In this document: positions 22,156 through 35,618 of the stretch, in pieces
Numbering within the stretch: position 1 is the first letter of the stretch
Layout: every line of letters starts with the position of its first letter
NCBI RefSeq assembly: GCF_963678635.1
Contig: NC_087063.1
Span: forward strand, 56,982,759 to 57,046,758
Reading direction: 5' to 3'
DNA from: Symsagittifera roscoffensis
Lineage: Eukaryota > Xenacoelomorpha > Acoela > Convolutidae
Length of the DNA: 64,000 nucleotides
The notes under the pieces: model-generated
What the model saw: the letters and a program-made list of their open reading frames with translations, nothing else
Databases searched by the model: none
Told to the model about the DNA's origin: nothing
Program-made: the position numbers and the translations under genes

Positions 22156-23982
22156 TTATTTCTACGGTTTTTGCAGGCTGTTTTGGAATCAAAGTGTGCG
22201 AGGGATACTTCATACTATCCAAAAGCTTCTCTTATCGATACTCTAATTTAATGCATATTGAGATAACTGAAAATCACATTCAAACCTTCAGCGGATATCA
22301 AAAATATATTTATGTATGTATACATATGATAATTTTCAGAAAAAACCTTACACTAAAAAAACCACTGGAACTTGAAGAGGTCATTCAACTCCAAGTCGTG
22401 AAATTGGCAATTTTCGAACCACCACGACTTCGAAAAATGATCATAGGCGAAACATTTTTAAAAAACAGCCCAGGACACAAAATTTTTTCAGATGGCTACA
22501 CAAGCTTGTACGATTAGCATCGATGGTCATTTAACGCTTGATGCTATGCACATGTCAGATAATTGAACAAAAATAAGCGACTCAAGCTGCTAAGCGACTC
22601 AAAAAATGAACGTATTATATTACAAATATTTCTTATGTAAACAGGCCCAACAAACGCCCTGAAAGTTTACTAAATTCAAAAACAGATGGAAAAGAAAAAA
22701 CCTGCTTTACGAATGAAATTGAAACGTAATTTGAAAAAAATTAAGACAAAGCTCCATGGATTGAATTTGTGATTGAGAGGAGAATGAACAAATAAAAAAA
22801 TCAAAATAATCGTCTAATATGGCATATCGAAAAACGTTCAATATTTTTTCGAGAGTTAGCATCAGAAAATCATAGAGCAAAACACATAAAAGCACCATAA
22901 CAATAATACGTCAATAGTTTTTCAATTACTGTTAGCATTGCCTCAAGAAAACAATCCGTAATGCGGCAACCAAGCCGAAAAAAAACGCCAACAGACAAAC
23001 GAAAGAACGGCTTTAAAAATCTTGAAACAAATCATTTTACTAAGACAAATGGTGCTGGCTGAATTCGAAACATTCACCCTTGTCGTCCGAGGTGTTGACG
23101 TACATTTCGCGCCAAAAATTCAGAATAAGAAGCTAAATTTGAATTGACCACAAATTAAGCTATCAAATATTTCAGTGCTTTTGATAGTCAAGTTGTTAAT
23201 CTGTAAAAAAAAAAGTCAAATTCAAAACTAAATCGGAAAGCGTTTCTTCCCGTAAGTTAATTTAGCAAAAATTAACCTCGACTTCCTAATTGTCTCAAAC
23301 TCTCCTTCACACCCGAATAGTTTCCAGCTCAAAGTTAATATGATAACACGGCATCTGTTAATGAATACTAACATACCGTCCGAACTGTATCAAGACTGCA
23401 AAAAAAAACTTTCTAAACGAACCCTTAAAGTAAAAACATTGAAACTTATGTCCCAATTTTTGCACAGTTGACAAGCTAATCTTCGCAATACATGCGTTAC
23501 ATCAAAAGCAGCAAATTATCTGACATCCCTTTTGTTTACAATCATTGCGCTGGAAAATGTTGTCATAGAAATTCAACTTTCAAGGAATATGAAACCCAAA
23601 GTTAATTACGCCTACATAAGATCACACCAATATACAATAAACATTAGCTTAAACAGTTTGAGTTGAATGAACCTTCTGAGCACACACAGTCGCCACCAAA
23701 ACTACGCCTCTATGACATAAGCTGAAACAGGTTTTAGTCGAATGAACCTTCTGAGCGAAAAAGCAAAAGATAACTGAAAGTTGCTATATGATCTGATCGG
23801 GCTTCAAACTATCTGCAAGGGACAAATCTAAGATTTTACCTCTATCCCAACTATGTTTCATTACAAAAAAATTCTATTCATCCATAAAGTAAGAAAATTT
23901 CCTAGTGCGAAATCTGTTATCAATGTTTTAAAACAACAAAAATATAGTACAGATTGAAATAAAATCCACTTGCTCTGAAGTG

Positions 23983-25026
23983 TTAATTGTTACTGTTTCT
24001 TATTTTTTGATCTTTTATCGCCAAGGTAAAGGCTTTCACATTGCATTTGAATAGCATGTTCTTTTCGCGTTCGTCTGCATTTTGTAGACCATCCCTAGAG
24101 ACTATCCTTGGCGTTGGATTAACTGATTGTTTCGACCACTGAAAGTGAGGAAAAACTAAGTCATTTTGCATCCAAAATCATGTACTACAAATAATCATCA
24201 GAATAGGTTGCGTGATACTGTCACGGGACATAGAAGTTGCATTTTTTTTTATTTCAACAAGCAAATGAACGAAACTTTTCTTCACGTTTTTGATGTTTTC
24301 TTTGCGACTACTTGAAATATAAGATTGATATTTTGACATATGCCAGATAAAACTATTTCGAAGAGCTTAGCCGGGCCAAAAATGAGACATTTTGTTTTGG
24401 AGGCGCAAATTAGTCAGCATACCAAAACTAGCTTTAGAGTTGTTCTTGCTGAGAAAACATCCTCGCAAACAATATAAAGAGTTTGAATTATTGGGTTCAA
24501 AATACTAATTGTTACTGTTTCTTATTTTTTGATCTTTTATCGCCAAGGTAAAGGCTTTCACATTGCATTTGAATAGCATGTTCTTTTCGCGTTCGTCTGC
24601 ATTTTGTAGACCATCCCTAGAGACTATCCTTGGCGTTGGATTAACTGATTGTTTCGACCACTGAGAGTGAGGAAAAACTAAGTCATTTTGCACCCAAAAT
24701 CATGTACTACAAATAATCATCAGAATAGGTTGCGTGATACTGTCACGGGACATAGAAGTTGCAATTTTTTTTATTTCAACAAGCAAATGAACGAAACTTT
24801 TCTTCACGTTTTTGATGTTTTCTTTGCGACTACTTGAAATATAAGATTGATATTTTGACATATGCCAGATAAAACTATTTCGAAGAGCTTAGCCGGGCCA
24901 AAAATGAGACATTTTGTTTTGGAGGCGCAAATTAGTCAGCATACCAAAACTAGCTTTAGAGTTGTTCTTGCTGAGAAAACATCCTCGCAAACAATATAAA
25001 GAGTTTGAATTATTGGGTTCAAAATA
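23983..25026 (+). repeat. Repeat family R1, near-perfect 522-bp tandem pair
   Basis: Two head-to-tail copies (23983-24504 and 24505-25026) with period 522 bp and only a few differences (for example AAAGTGAGG versus GAGTGAGG). Each contains TTACTGTTTCTTATTTTTTG, TGTCACGGGACATAGAAGTT and GTTGTTCTTGCTGAGAAAAC. There is no protein-coding pattern conserved beyond simple duplication. Near identity shows recent duplication of an older repeat. Confidence 0.92.
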
Positions 25027-25339
25027 CTTCTTTAAGAAGCTCTTGAGCTTGACTTACTTTTTGCCGCCAAAAATTGATAGTTAGGAAAGTTAAGAAGAGC
25101 TATTGGGCCCGGCGTAACAAAACGTCCGAATTTTTATGAAAAATTTTGCGCTTCTGATCGAGATGCTTCCAGCAAACATTTCGAAAAAAAATACTGCTCC
25201 AGCTCATGCACAGGACTGTCATTAGCAGTTTTGTTGCGTGTAGATTTTGTCCTATTTTGAGGACTTAAGCTCCCAACTTTTAATGAAAGTGTCGTCAAAA
25301 CAGTTATGGCATTTTTGACGCCGACCAAATAGCTCTTTC

Positions 25340-25694
25340 ATTTCTCTCAATGATCAATTTTCAGCAGTATACAACTTAAGTCAAGCTCAACAGCTTTCCC
25401 GAGAACTAATTTGAGCCCACTAATAGTTGAAATTCTTAATACTGTTTGCGAGGATGTTTCCAGAGCAAGAACACCTCGAAAACTAGTTTTGATATACTGG
25501 CTTATTTACGCCTTCAAAGAAGACTTCTCATATTCGGTCCAGCTAAGCCCTTCCGAATAGTTTTATCTAGCATTAATTAAAATTTCAATCTTATATATTA
25601 AACAGTTGCAGAGAAAACGAAAAAAAACTAAAAAATTGTTCGTTCATGTGCTCGTTGAAACCAAAAAGTTGCAACTTCTATGTCCCGTGACTGT
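25340..25694 (-). repeat. Repeat family R1, inverted copy forming a foldback
   Basis: The reverse complement matches the second half of the tandem units: AACTTCTATGTCCCGTGAC here against GTCACGGGACATAGAAGTT at about 24741-24759. Together with 24740-25080 it forms a long imperfect inverted repeat with a spacer of about 260 bp, able to fold into a hairpin. It carries no transposase. Confidence 0.75.
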
Positions 25695-27494
25695 ATGTAA
25701 CTATAAATACATTTAATTCGAGATTCGAACAATATCAAAACGATTTAGCTTACTCTGAATTGAGAAAAAGTTTACTCGGAGTTGAGATAAATTAACGCTT
25801 TTTAGTCTAATTTTGAACAATTTAAACGAGCACAAGAAGATGAGAAGTGTTCATTAAAGCTGTGAATAAAACTTTTGATCCGGAAAAACAAGTTTTCGAA
25901 ACTTCTTTTAGCGCTTCCAAATTTTTGAATTTTTTGGTTTTGTATATTGAATATTGAAAAAAACTGTAGACGATAGCAATTGAATTACTAAAATTCTAAG
26001 CTTTTCTCTATCTTCTTGTCATACTATGCATAAAAAACGTTGTGCTGAGGACTTTCTGCGCTACTTGCACAGCAACCGTCCACTCGTTTCGTTAACATTC
26101 ATTCGACATTCATGCATGGAACGTATCGTATATTCATGCATCGTAAAATTGGAACATTTCAAACCCCAATAATTGCGTGAAAAATTATCAAAGACGAAGC
26201 AGTTTTTAAACTTTGAGCCCAATACATATTTATTTTTCCGATGACAAAAAAATAAACAATCTGTATTAAAACCATCAGCATCGATTCGATTGTAATTTAG
26301 AGCCGGATGATGTGGACATAATTTCAAAAAAAAAATAAGCGACTTAGGCTGGTGAAAAATGAACGCGTAAATTAATGTCTCAAGTGCAAGCAAGCACACC
26401 AATGACCTGCAATCTTGCAGAAAACGGATATCTATGAATTATGATACAATCATATTCAACCACAGAGTGAAACAGAGGGGAAAAGGAAAAGAACGCACCC
26501 TTGATTTCAAAATCAGCAAACTCAATGAAAAACAAAACCGAGTGGTGAATTTATGAGCTATTTTCAACACATTGAAACTCATGCAAAAACCCAGAAGATT
26601 TGAAAAAAAAACACTTGTTTACAACAAGATTAGCAGGAGCAAAATACACGAAGCTGAGAAGGGTACGAAGCGGAAAATGTTCCGGCGACATTTACATCCA
26701 AAAAACTTTGATTATAATGAAAAATAGCAGAATATCTCAGAAAAAATATGTTGACATCAATATACAGCTACTGTGCAGGAGTTTGCAACCACAGATTATC
26801 ACATAAAACCGCAATTACAAGAAATATAAAAAAAACCGTTTACTCGACCCCATTTGAAGCTTCTGTTGCACCTGATTTTGTTGCACCTGAAGACTCCGCG
26901 AAAAAGATTTTCAATTCAGCTTTTGCAAACTTCCATTTAAGTTTTTATTTCCTGCTCAAATTTCGACTAAGTGTGCTTTATTATAATACCACACTGAATT
27001 TCGTTTACTTTTAAGAAGCTTAAACTGATTTTGAACAGAAAATACACCTAAGCCTAAAATTTCTCCCCAATCAGTTGTCGAAACAAATCAAAAATTTTGG
27101 GCTTTTTTGCAGTTTTCCCTGTATCATCGGACGTTGTTAACACTTTTCTCTTATGTATGTAATAGTTGTGACACGCAATTCCATATTACTTGTGCTTTTC
27201 CAAATTTTCACAAATGTTTTCTTTTTGCATTTTTTCGATTCGCATTTTGCTCGTTACCAATTCAGTTAGCCAAAAATTTAAAAAATATTGATTTTTTTCT
27301 GATTTGATTAAAACAATTTTAAAAAAAGCAACAAAAAATGAACTTCAGTAACTCAAAATAGGGGAAATATTTAAAAAGATTGATTTCTGTCAATAACGTT
27401 TAATTTCAGTAACAGCAATTTCCATGAAAAATCGACAAAGTTTCAGCAACGATTAACTAAAAAAAGGCTGTTGATCGGGTTACAACTGAAATTA

Positions 27495-27625
27495 AAACAC
27501 AGGCGAAGTATAGCTTTGCGCCACTTGCGATACAACGTTAACATAGCATGGCAAGCTAGCCAACAAAAACTCAGAAGCCGCTAAAACAAAAGATTTTGAG
27601 CACAGGCGAAGATGCAGCTTCGCAA
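27495..27625 (+). repeat. Dispersed repeat family R3, copy 2
   Basis: Contains ACACAGGCGAAG twice and CATAGCATGGCAAGCTAGCC, related to 14395-14495. Short and diverged; family unknown. Confidence 0.45.
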
Positions 27626-27796
27626 ACAAAAAAACCGCAAATTATTCGTGAGCTTCAACTTGCAAAAAAAGCAAATTTTGCTTGTAATAATTAGGAATGT
27701 AATTAAACAAAAGCAACTAGACTAGTTTTTCATGCAATAAATTGGAAAGGGTAAAACCAAACTTTGTAGAGATTATGCATTTCGCTGAACAAACTA

Positions 27797-27843
27797 ATTC
27801 GCCAAAAATTCGCTAATTGCATTTCGCCAAAAATTCGCTAAGC
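27797..27843 (+). repeat. 25-bp local duplication
   Basis: TTCGCCAAAAATTCGCTAA occurs twice with a period of 25 bp in AT-rich sequence. A simple local duplication with no other signal. Confidence 0.8.
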
Positions 27844-29894
27844 AAACTAAGTAGCAAAATTTCTAAAAAAGAAACAAATACTTTTTAACTTCAATTGATG
27901 AATTACAAATCATCAACTTTGTTACCTAATTGCAGATCAAATCATAATCTGGTTCCAATGCAGCTTCCTGATTCAAAAGCCTCACCAAAATAGCACTTTC
28001 AAAATGAAAAGATGTATCAAAAATTTCATTTATATACCTAAATTTGCCCTAAATGAACCCATTTGAGAAAAATACCTAAATAAGCAATTGCCAGGGGTAA
28101 AAAAGCAGCGAAAAAAAAACAGCGAAGCGGTAAGTAAGCCGGCAAAACTGAGATGAAAACACGTGAGCAAAAAAATATTTCATTAAAAACTTCAGCTATC
28201 CAGTTGTTGAAAAAACATTACTGTCGAAAAAAAAAAACATTTCTTAAATTTCTGAAAAGAAATTCAATTTCAGAAAAAATTTGAGAAACAGAACTACCTG
28301 AGTTTTTTTAGCTTCTGGAATCATTAATCGAGCATTCACTACGCCAAAAATATCTGAGCAGACGCCCACTGATCCGAAAACAAAATATTGCCATAATAAA
28401 TTGTTGTAACAAAAATATTTGAACGATTAAGTTTTAACGCTTGAAACTTTTACACCACACCCCACTTGAATTACTTTTAATGATAATAAAAATTAAAATC
28501 CGAGCTAGTAAGTTTCCGTACGAGTAACAGAGCGACTGTCATTGAAAGACAAAATTGTTTAAATCAGAAAAAAATATAGAAAAAGTTGTTTACGGGGAAA
28601 AGAGTCTTTTTCACTATTGCAAGACAATTGTTCTCGCAATATGTCTGTTATTAACAGAATCGCAAAAACTTTCAGTGGCCAGACAAAAATTTCCAATGAC
28701 CAGACCCGCAATTGACTTTAAATTTGACCAGACCAAATTCTAACTTCGACATTTAATCTTAAATTTAAGAATCAGAAGCTCCAGTTTTGATAACTTAAAA
28801 ATCGAACAAAAAACTTAAGGCCGCCTTTGAGCAGTCTGCTCATTCTTCCTATTCTGAGCGGGTACGGGTCTTCTTTTTTCTTCGTCATCTCCATTACATA
28901 GTCCATGTCAAATTACAAAATTTTTTGAAACCTACTTTAGTTTAGTCTCACTCAATCGAAAACTTTCGGTATTAAACTCAAATTAAAATTTCAGCAAAAC
29001 CGAAAAAAAAACATGCCAATTCTTGCCTTTCAGAAATCAGAAACTATTTAACTATAGTCTATTCATCCCCCTATTGCGAAAGGAGAATTCGCTACTAGGT
29101 ACAAATGAGCATATGCCTCACCATTGAATTAGTTCTCTATAGGGGAAGTTATTCCATAGTAGGTACCTTACGGGGGGGTGTTCGGAGATTGTTGAAGAGT
29201 TAAAGAGATTCGAAAATAAATAATGACTTCTTTTCTTTTTTTACAAATCTTAATTCAAGGGGCCAACCTTCCTTCGTATAAAACCATGAAAACAGAAACA
29301 TAAAATCACTTTTAGGCAACAAATAAAGCACCAAAAACGACATCGAAATTTAACTTAATTAGAATACAGTCATTTAAATAAGGTTAAAAACAATTTGCGT
29401 TGTTTAAAAACTTCATCTCAGCTTACCTCCAAAAGAGATCGAAAGCGAACAAAATAAAACCATTAACAAAATCATCCTTTCACAAATCATCATACCATCT
29501 AAAGTCAAGGGTAAACAAATAATGGAATTTTTGAGGAAATTAGTTAATTCATAATTTTTATCTCAAATTGGACAACAAGAAGTAATTACAAAAAACGTGC
29601 CCGTTGAAGATATAAAAACCCAATATCTGATAATTAATGCATCAAAAAAATTAATATAAAATTATACGATGTTCAATCAAAGAAAGGCGGCTGGAAAAGG
29701 GAAGGAAGAATTTGATTAAGCGAGGGCACATCAGGATTGACAGCAGCAGGTAAGATGGGCCACACGTGCAATTCTGGGCTAAACTGGAGCACTTGAAGAT
29801 GACATTTCAGTGACAGTGGCACTAGTAGGGATGGTGGAAATTGGGGGAAGAGAGACCATTAGCCCGGATTGATGGAATGAAGAAGCAGTAAGAA

Positions 29895-29915
29895 AGAGAG
29901 AGAGAGAGAGAGAGA
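29895..29915 (+). repeat. (AG)n microsatellite
   Basis: About ten AG units inside a purine-rich stretch. A simple sequence repeat. Confidence 0.9.
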
Positions 29916-32900
29916 ATGGCGAACGAGAGGGCGAGAGAAGGTAGAATTGAACAGTCAGATCATATGTGGTCAGTAGTCGGGTGGTGGGTTTATTGTCGAT
30001 TGTTTGTTAACGGAAGGGGCCGGGCGCCTCAATCTGCGGGTGAAAAAAACCGACCTAAAATCACGTGCGAAGTCAGGAAGCTACTAAATAAAAGTCAAAT
30101 GGAGAGGTCCAAAATATAATTGGGCTAACAATTGATAAATATCAGGGGTATCGCTTTTTGATTAAATGCAGTCTGGGCTAACTTGAGAAAGAATAGGGCA
30201 GTTAAAGAGAAACCAATTCAAGGAGCCTAAGGCTTCGCACAAAACCAGTGATTTGACTATTTCTAACAATACTCATTCCAATATAACCATGATTAAAAAA
30301 AAACCTTAAATTGCTTTTAAGAGAACGAATTCATTTCGAAATAAGGATTATAGAAAATTAGAATGAAAACAATTCGATACATCTAAACTCAAATCGAGAA
30401 GTGATAATTCACTTGTTATTTTACCAAAAAATCTCGGAATCAATACTTCGACAAAAAAATCTAGCTAAGTGCAACTATCAAACTTTGTCATTCTCAAAAA
30501 TGAAGACCGGATATTAACCAGCTTTCAAACGAAAAAGGATGGATATGGAAAACCTGATCTGACTTAATTCTATCCGTAAGGCTAACATCAAACTTCTGCC
30601 TTTTTGTTGTGATGAAAATCAATTTTCGAGTCCTTTTGATAGAACGAAAAACATGCCCGAATTCAACATGCCCGTGTTTCACTGTTTGCCATATTTTGAA
30701 AAACTTCCTAGAAAACTGATTTAAAAACTGTTAAATGAGGGGCTGAGTTACGGTGGGATGGAGGAGAACATAAATTGACTATTTCGCCGTATTAAAGGTG
30801 TTCCTCTTTGATAACATTTTATCGTTATTCTGTAATTGAACGCCATGTCTTTTTACCCCAGATCGATAGAAAAAGAATCGAACACTCAACACACTTTTTT
30901 CGTAGATTTCAGCACTGAAATTTGAAACTTGAAAATGATAGAAAATGCGGGTCGAAAGTTTTTTAATCGTAAATAATTCCCAGAGTCAAAAACTGAATTA
31001 CTGGCCAAATTTCTCAAAATTTACCGAAGAGAGAGAAACTCATGACAATAAGTGTCTAAAAAAACTCGAAGCAACTTCAATTCTTACACTTTGTGCTTAT
31101 AATGCAGAAAAAAATGTATAACAGGAAGTACGATATAGACCTTGATTGGTTTCTCTTCAAGTTATGAGCACCAGAGTAAAAAAAATTAATGCCACTAGCC
31201 GGAAACTGAAAGATCTCTGGTTCTGTTAAGTCTGGTTTGCAAATTAAGGAGAGGAGGGAAAGCGGTGCGGCGGCGGAGAAAATGAGAAAAATGTGAGCAA
31301 ACAGTTGAGAGCGGGCGAGGTGAGAGGGTCTTCAGTGAATTTGAATGTTGGGAAACAAAGGGCGCAGAATTAGAGGAAATTAAGAAAGAATTGAGATGCT
31401 ATAAAGTGGAACAATGCGCCTTTCTCAACAAGTCCCGCGAGACACTGCTAAAGTTTTGGCATCCTTCTGTCACACAAATAGCGCAGTCTCAATTAACTAG
31501 ATTAAAGACTCACTGCCATTGCTACTATGCTGCTGCTGATGGCACTCGCTAAACTCATTCATTTCAATTTTGCGTGCCGACCCATTGTGCAAGCAACAAC
31601 TCCGAAGTATAAATGAACTGAAAGTGAGACTTGATAAACCAGCCGAACTAATTTTCATTAATTTGAATTGAAGATTGAAAAGCATTACGGAACTGACCAG
31701 TATTTTCGGCTGTTTTAAACGGTACCTGGTTTATACTTAGGCTTGTTGATACACCATCATACATTGTTTGCCGCGTGGCCATCGTGCAGCAGCGGCCTCT
31801 CATATGCTACGCCCCACCTCCATTATACTTAAAACTCCCATCAGAAGAATGTTTGAAACGGTCATTGTGTTGCTTTTGCCTAACGGCGAGGATTACCCGA
31901 ACCACTGAGGTCTTTTTCTATTCCGAATTGAAACTGACAATACAACCTGATGACAGTTGAGGTGCAGAAAATAAAAGGCTTGATGTTCTATTAAAAAGTA
32001 GTTTTTAATGACAATCATGAATAAATAATGAAAAAAAAAAACGAAAACTTCTCTTTTTTGTTTTTCTTAATTTAAAATTCACGAAAAATAAACTTTGGCT
32101 AAACATCGAATCGGCCAATCGCATCATTGGGTTAAAATTGTTTATGAAGTCACGCAGGTAGATTTTTTGGGTCGGAAAGGGAAAGTCCTATTTTATGGAA
32201 TCAATTACCAGCTACAACTTCAAATAAAGAAGCGCCACTTTAGTGCCTCCCATAAAAGCTCATCAACAAACGTTTAATCTTTCGCTGAATTTTTCAATCA
32301 AAATAGTATCAACAACTAAAGCACTACTTTCAACCAAAGGGATATCTCAAAAACTCAGAGCCTACACGCCTTCCTTAGTTTGATTAGATGATATTTTTTG
32401 CAATCGGAAATATTTTTGAAAAACAAAACGAGATTAAAAATCGAACCAAATTAGCCCAGACTTCACTGATGTTGATATAAGGAATGTTCAAAGAAGCATT
32501 GAGCGGCATTTTTGCAGCTCGATTTTGTCAGTTCAAAAACATTGCCAAATTTACTCTCAGACGCGACCCCGCTATTGAGTAAATGCGTCTTTTTTCTGCC
32601 AAAATGCTAGCTATCTATGTTCATTTGATTTCGCTTGTGGCTTGCAATCATGCCAAACTATATTGGCTAAGCCTAAGGGCCGGCAAACAAGACAAAACTG
32701 CAATCAAAGAAAAATATTACAGAAACATAATATATAAGATACATGGCACAGTGGAATTGATAAAAGCGTAAAAGTCAACACTAATCTGAACAACAAATAA
32801 GACAGAAACCTTCAAATGAGTAGAAGAAAATTTCAGTTCATCAGCAAACATTTGTTAATACATGTGAGCGTTTGCATCAAAAGTAGATGCAGTCTGTTCA

Positions 32901-34011
32901 GGGCAAACAAAACAAGGTACAGCAGCATAGGATAGGAACAACTGCTTGGTAAGGAACGATTGGGAGCAAAAAAAAATTGAATCTTTCAAATTAGGGAGGG
33001 CTTCTCTATGTCCAGCACGACGCATTAAAAATCCAGGCGCAAAAATAATCAACGGAATTTCAAAACAAATCAATAGTCTTCACTTACAACGCAAATAATA
33101 TACATTCTGCCTGGATAAAAGTATTATGAAAAAATAACATCTCATTATAAATAACATCATCATAATCAATAAGTTCATTCTGCACAACCGGAATGAAAAA
33201 TCAGGTAAACAGAAATCGCATTATCCAGACAGACGGTGATTGATTATTTTCAGAGAACTCTTTTCTCGCATGAGAAAAAATATGATGCTTCGGTATGTCA
33301 AATTCATTTTGGCCTGAATTTGAACATACAAGGAAAGAGAAGGTTAAAAACCCGTGATGTATTACCATAGATGGCACATGTACCAATTAGATACTGAATA
33401 GAAAATATTCATTTGATATACATTGATTAAAAGTGACTAATAAAATGGCATATCATATTTTAATTAAATCTTCGTTGTTTACAAAAAAAATCATTGTTCC
33501 GACCACGTCACAAAGTGCGATTCACGAACAATCATCTACTTCAAAGAATTCGAGTAAGGAATCGAGTGTCAATCGTACCTCATACAACCGTAGTAGAGAA
33601 CCGTAAATCAGATTTTGAGGAACTTTCAAAAATATATCTGGCTCAGGGAAAATTAATAGTCGAAGTCTCAGTTTCCGAAAAATTTCCATTTTTTTAAACA
33701 GATTTTCACAAAGAGCGTTTAACATCATCCAAACCCTATGCCATTGCAGAATGTCTTTATTTGTTCAGAAAATTTTACTATCGCTTTTTCCCTTTTTGAA
33801 CGCAATATCAGGTACTCCAGATATAATCATCAAAATGGGGGTAGAGTGATGTCGTATATTCTTTTAGTCGGAATTCGAGCCACATTGTAAAATTTTCAAA
33901 AAAATTCTGTCGAGAAAAACAGATTTGATTTTGTCTACATTCGAGCGAATCAAGTGAGCAGGCTCAAAATAGGGCGATAAGATTTTATTTAGGTGCAAAA
34001 ACAGTTATACG

Positions 34012-34747
34012 TGTAACATTCGCCCGGAAGATACATATCGACGGAAAATAAAACTAAGTCCTAAGACGACTGGCTAACGTCTAAACAGAGCTTTATATGC
34101 TTTTCACCGTCTCTACCAAGCCAGTACTTTCGGTGGTCTTTTCTAACATCGGGTCGACAAAAAACGTTACTGCTTTCGGCTTCGGTCAAAACACTCAAAT
34201 TAACTTAATTACATGCAGAACTAGTGAGCTCATGGCTGGGTCTCAGTATCCCCAGACCACGAGGTCACTCCTAAAAACAAGGCTACTACTACTTATTGAA
34301 TTATTATTGTTTTTGTTCAATAGATAAAAATCATCATCTCCATCGAAGATGGATCAACCCTTTCCCCCAACTCCTAGCTTCTCATCTTAGTAGAATGAAT
34401 TCGGATGTTAATTAAATTCAATTCAGGACATGACAGGAAGCTAAAAGTTTATATAAAATGATAAAAGTTTCAGTCCCGAAACCCTTCCGGATTCTTGAAT
34501 CCACTGAATCAAGCACGGGCACGTTAAACTTGATTTCTCCGTAACCCGGAAGGCCGTCTTCCACCCTTCACCGTTGTTCGCAACGGCCTTGCAACTATTG
34601 TAGCGACACAATAGTTGCAACTCGGAACGTTCTCTGTTAACTCCGCGATTCGTCGTCGTTTCTTAATCACAATTTCTGTTGTTCTCGCAATCGCAACTAA
34701 TGTTGTTGTTTCTTTTTAGCTCTTCCGCCAAAATGGCCGTTTCTGAC
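34012..34747 (-). repeat. LTR-like unit A, related to the E2 LTR
   Basis: Begins on the plus strand with TGTAACATTCG, as do unit B (34748) and the E2 LTR (35619). Homology to B runs along its length: GACTGGC..ACGTC, TTTTCACCGTCTC, GATGGATCAACCC, and CAAAATGGCCGTTTCTGAC at its right end. It contains two perfect hairpins (34571-34586; 34589-34620). Read as an older, diverged LTR in the same orientation as E2; its own internal region is absent. It contains no CTCAAG motif. Confidence 0.65.
34589..34620. other. Perfect 13-bp hairpin in LTR-like unit A
   Basis: TTGCAACTATTGT and ACAATAGTTGCAA flank a 6-nt loop. A second hairpin just before it (34571-34586) has a 6-bp CCGTTG stem closing a TTCG loop. 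The B unit and the E2 LTR have hairpins of different sequence at the corresponding place (35348-35374, 36308-36328). Confidence 0.8.
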
Positions 34748-35618
34748 TGTAACATTCGCCCAAATACTACACAGCGACGGAGCGTAGAAAAAGTACCTAT
34801 TAACGACTGGCAGGCGTCAGTTACCTTAATCCTACTCGTTTTTCACCGTCTCGAACTTGCCAGTTGATTTTCTGGTCTGTTTAGGGCTAAGTAAAAAGTT
34901 ACTATTTTTAGGCCATCAGTCAAACGACTTTTGATCAGCTTTCGTTTACATGCGAACACAACCACATAGCTGAGTCTCGGATCCTCAGACTACGTGATTG
35001 TCATTAAAAACACGGCTCGAACAACCTATTTTAATATGTTTTTGTGTGACAGTTCTATATTAAATCCATTGGAGATGGATTGACCCTTTCCTCTTTCTAG
35101 CTACTGATATTCTAAAATATCAAGTTACACCGGTGTTAATTTAAAGTTTCACGACATCCAAGTAGCTATACAGTCATTTTTTTACAGTCCCTTCACATAA
35201 AACAGTCTCATGGGGACCAAGCCTCCGCTCCCGTAATATTCCTGCGATAACGCTCTTATCTCTTCTAATTTGCGTCCCGGGAGGGTTCCGTGGAATATTC
35301 CTTCCCCACCGAAGCTTCCTTCTCCACTAATATCCGCTGATAAGGTTCTTATCGTGCTTTGTTGCCACGATAAGAGGCTTCGTATTCTCCGTCTCTTGCA
35401 CGACTGTTTTTCACAATATTTGTCGTTGTTCTGATTTTCCTAGTTCTTCTGGTCAAAATGGCCGTTTTTCGTATTTCTGAGAAATATCAACTTGAAAATC
35501 GAAATTTTAAAAATAGAAAATTTCAGAAAACTTCGACCCTCCTTTCAAGCACTTTTTTGCTGTTAAGGCCTTTTCTCTCTGATTCGTGTTTCGTCAGAGG
35601 GTTGCGCTGTGCCATCTG
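34748..35618 (-). repeat. LTR-like unit B, related to the E2 LTR
   Basis: A second head-to-tail LTR-like unit directly between unit A and the E2 3' LTR. It shares TGTAACATTCGCCC with A, GATGGATTGACCC at the equivalent position of GATGGATCAACC in A and the E2 LTR, and CAAAATGGCCGTTT near the right. It has a 9-bp hairpin (CTTATCGTG/CACGATAAG) at 35348-35374. Its right third (about 35455-35618) has no counterpart I can align. It contains no CTCAAG motif. Confidence 0.65.

Larger units (their letters stand above)
19708..33999. other. AT-rich intergenic or intronic region with old repeats
   Basis: No exon could be supported. Upstream exons of the CSPG4-like gene should lie on the minus strand at or beyond this region, but I could not identify any. 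It holds repeat families R1 (20588-21400, 23983-25694), R2 (21680-22155) and R3 (27495-27625), a short AG microsatellite, and many A/T runs. Purine-rich, somewhat GC-richer patches at about 29690-30060 and 31240-31330 might be promoter-proximal sequence, but nothing more can be said. Confidence 0.5.

Noticed and set aside
23983-24693. Two nearly identical 62-codon minus-strand frames suggesting a duplicated gene
   Set aside because: They fall in the tandem R1 repeat; the related copy near 21200 does not keep the frame, so the similarity is that of a DNA repeat.
26061-26402. 113-codon minus-strand frame as an upstream exon of the CSPG4-like gene
   Set aside because: No LamG or signal-peptide pattern and no convincing phase-1 donor that would join it to the exon at 19707.
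31240-31330. GC-richer purine patch as a first exon or CpG-type promoter
   Set aside because: No start codon context, coding pattern or splice partner could be supported.
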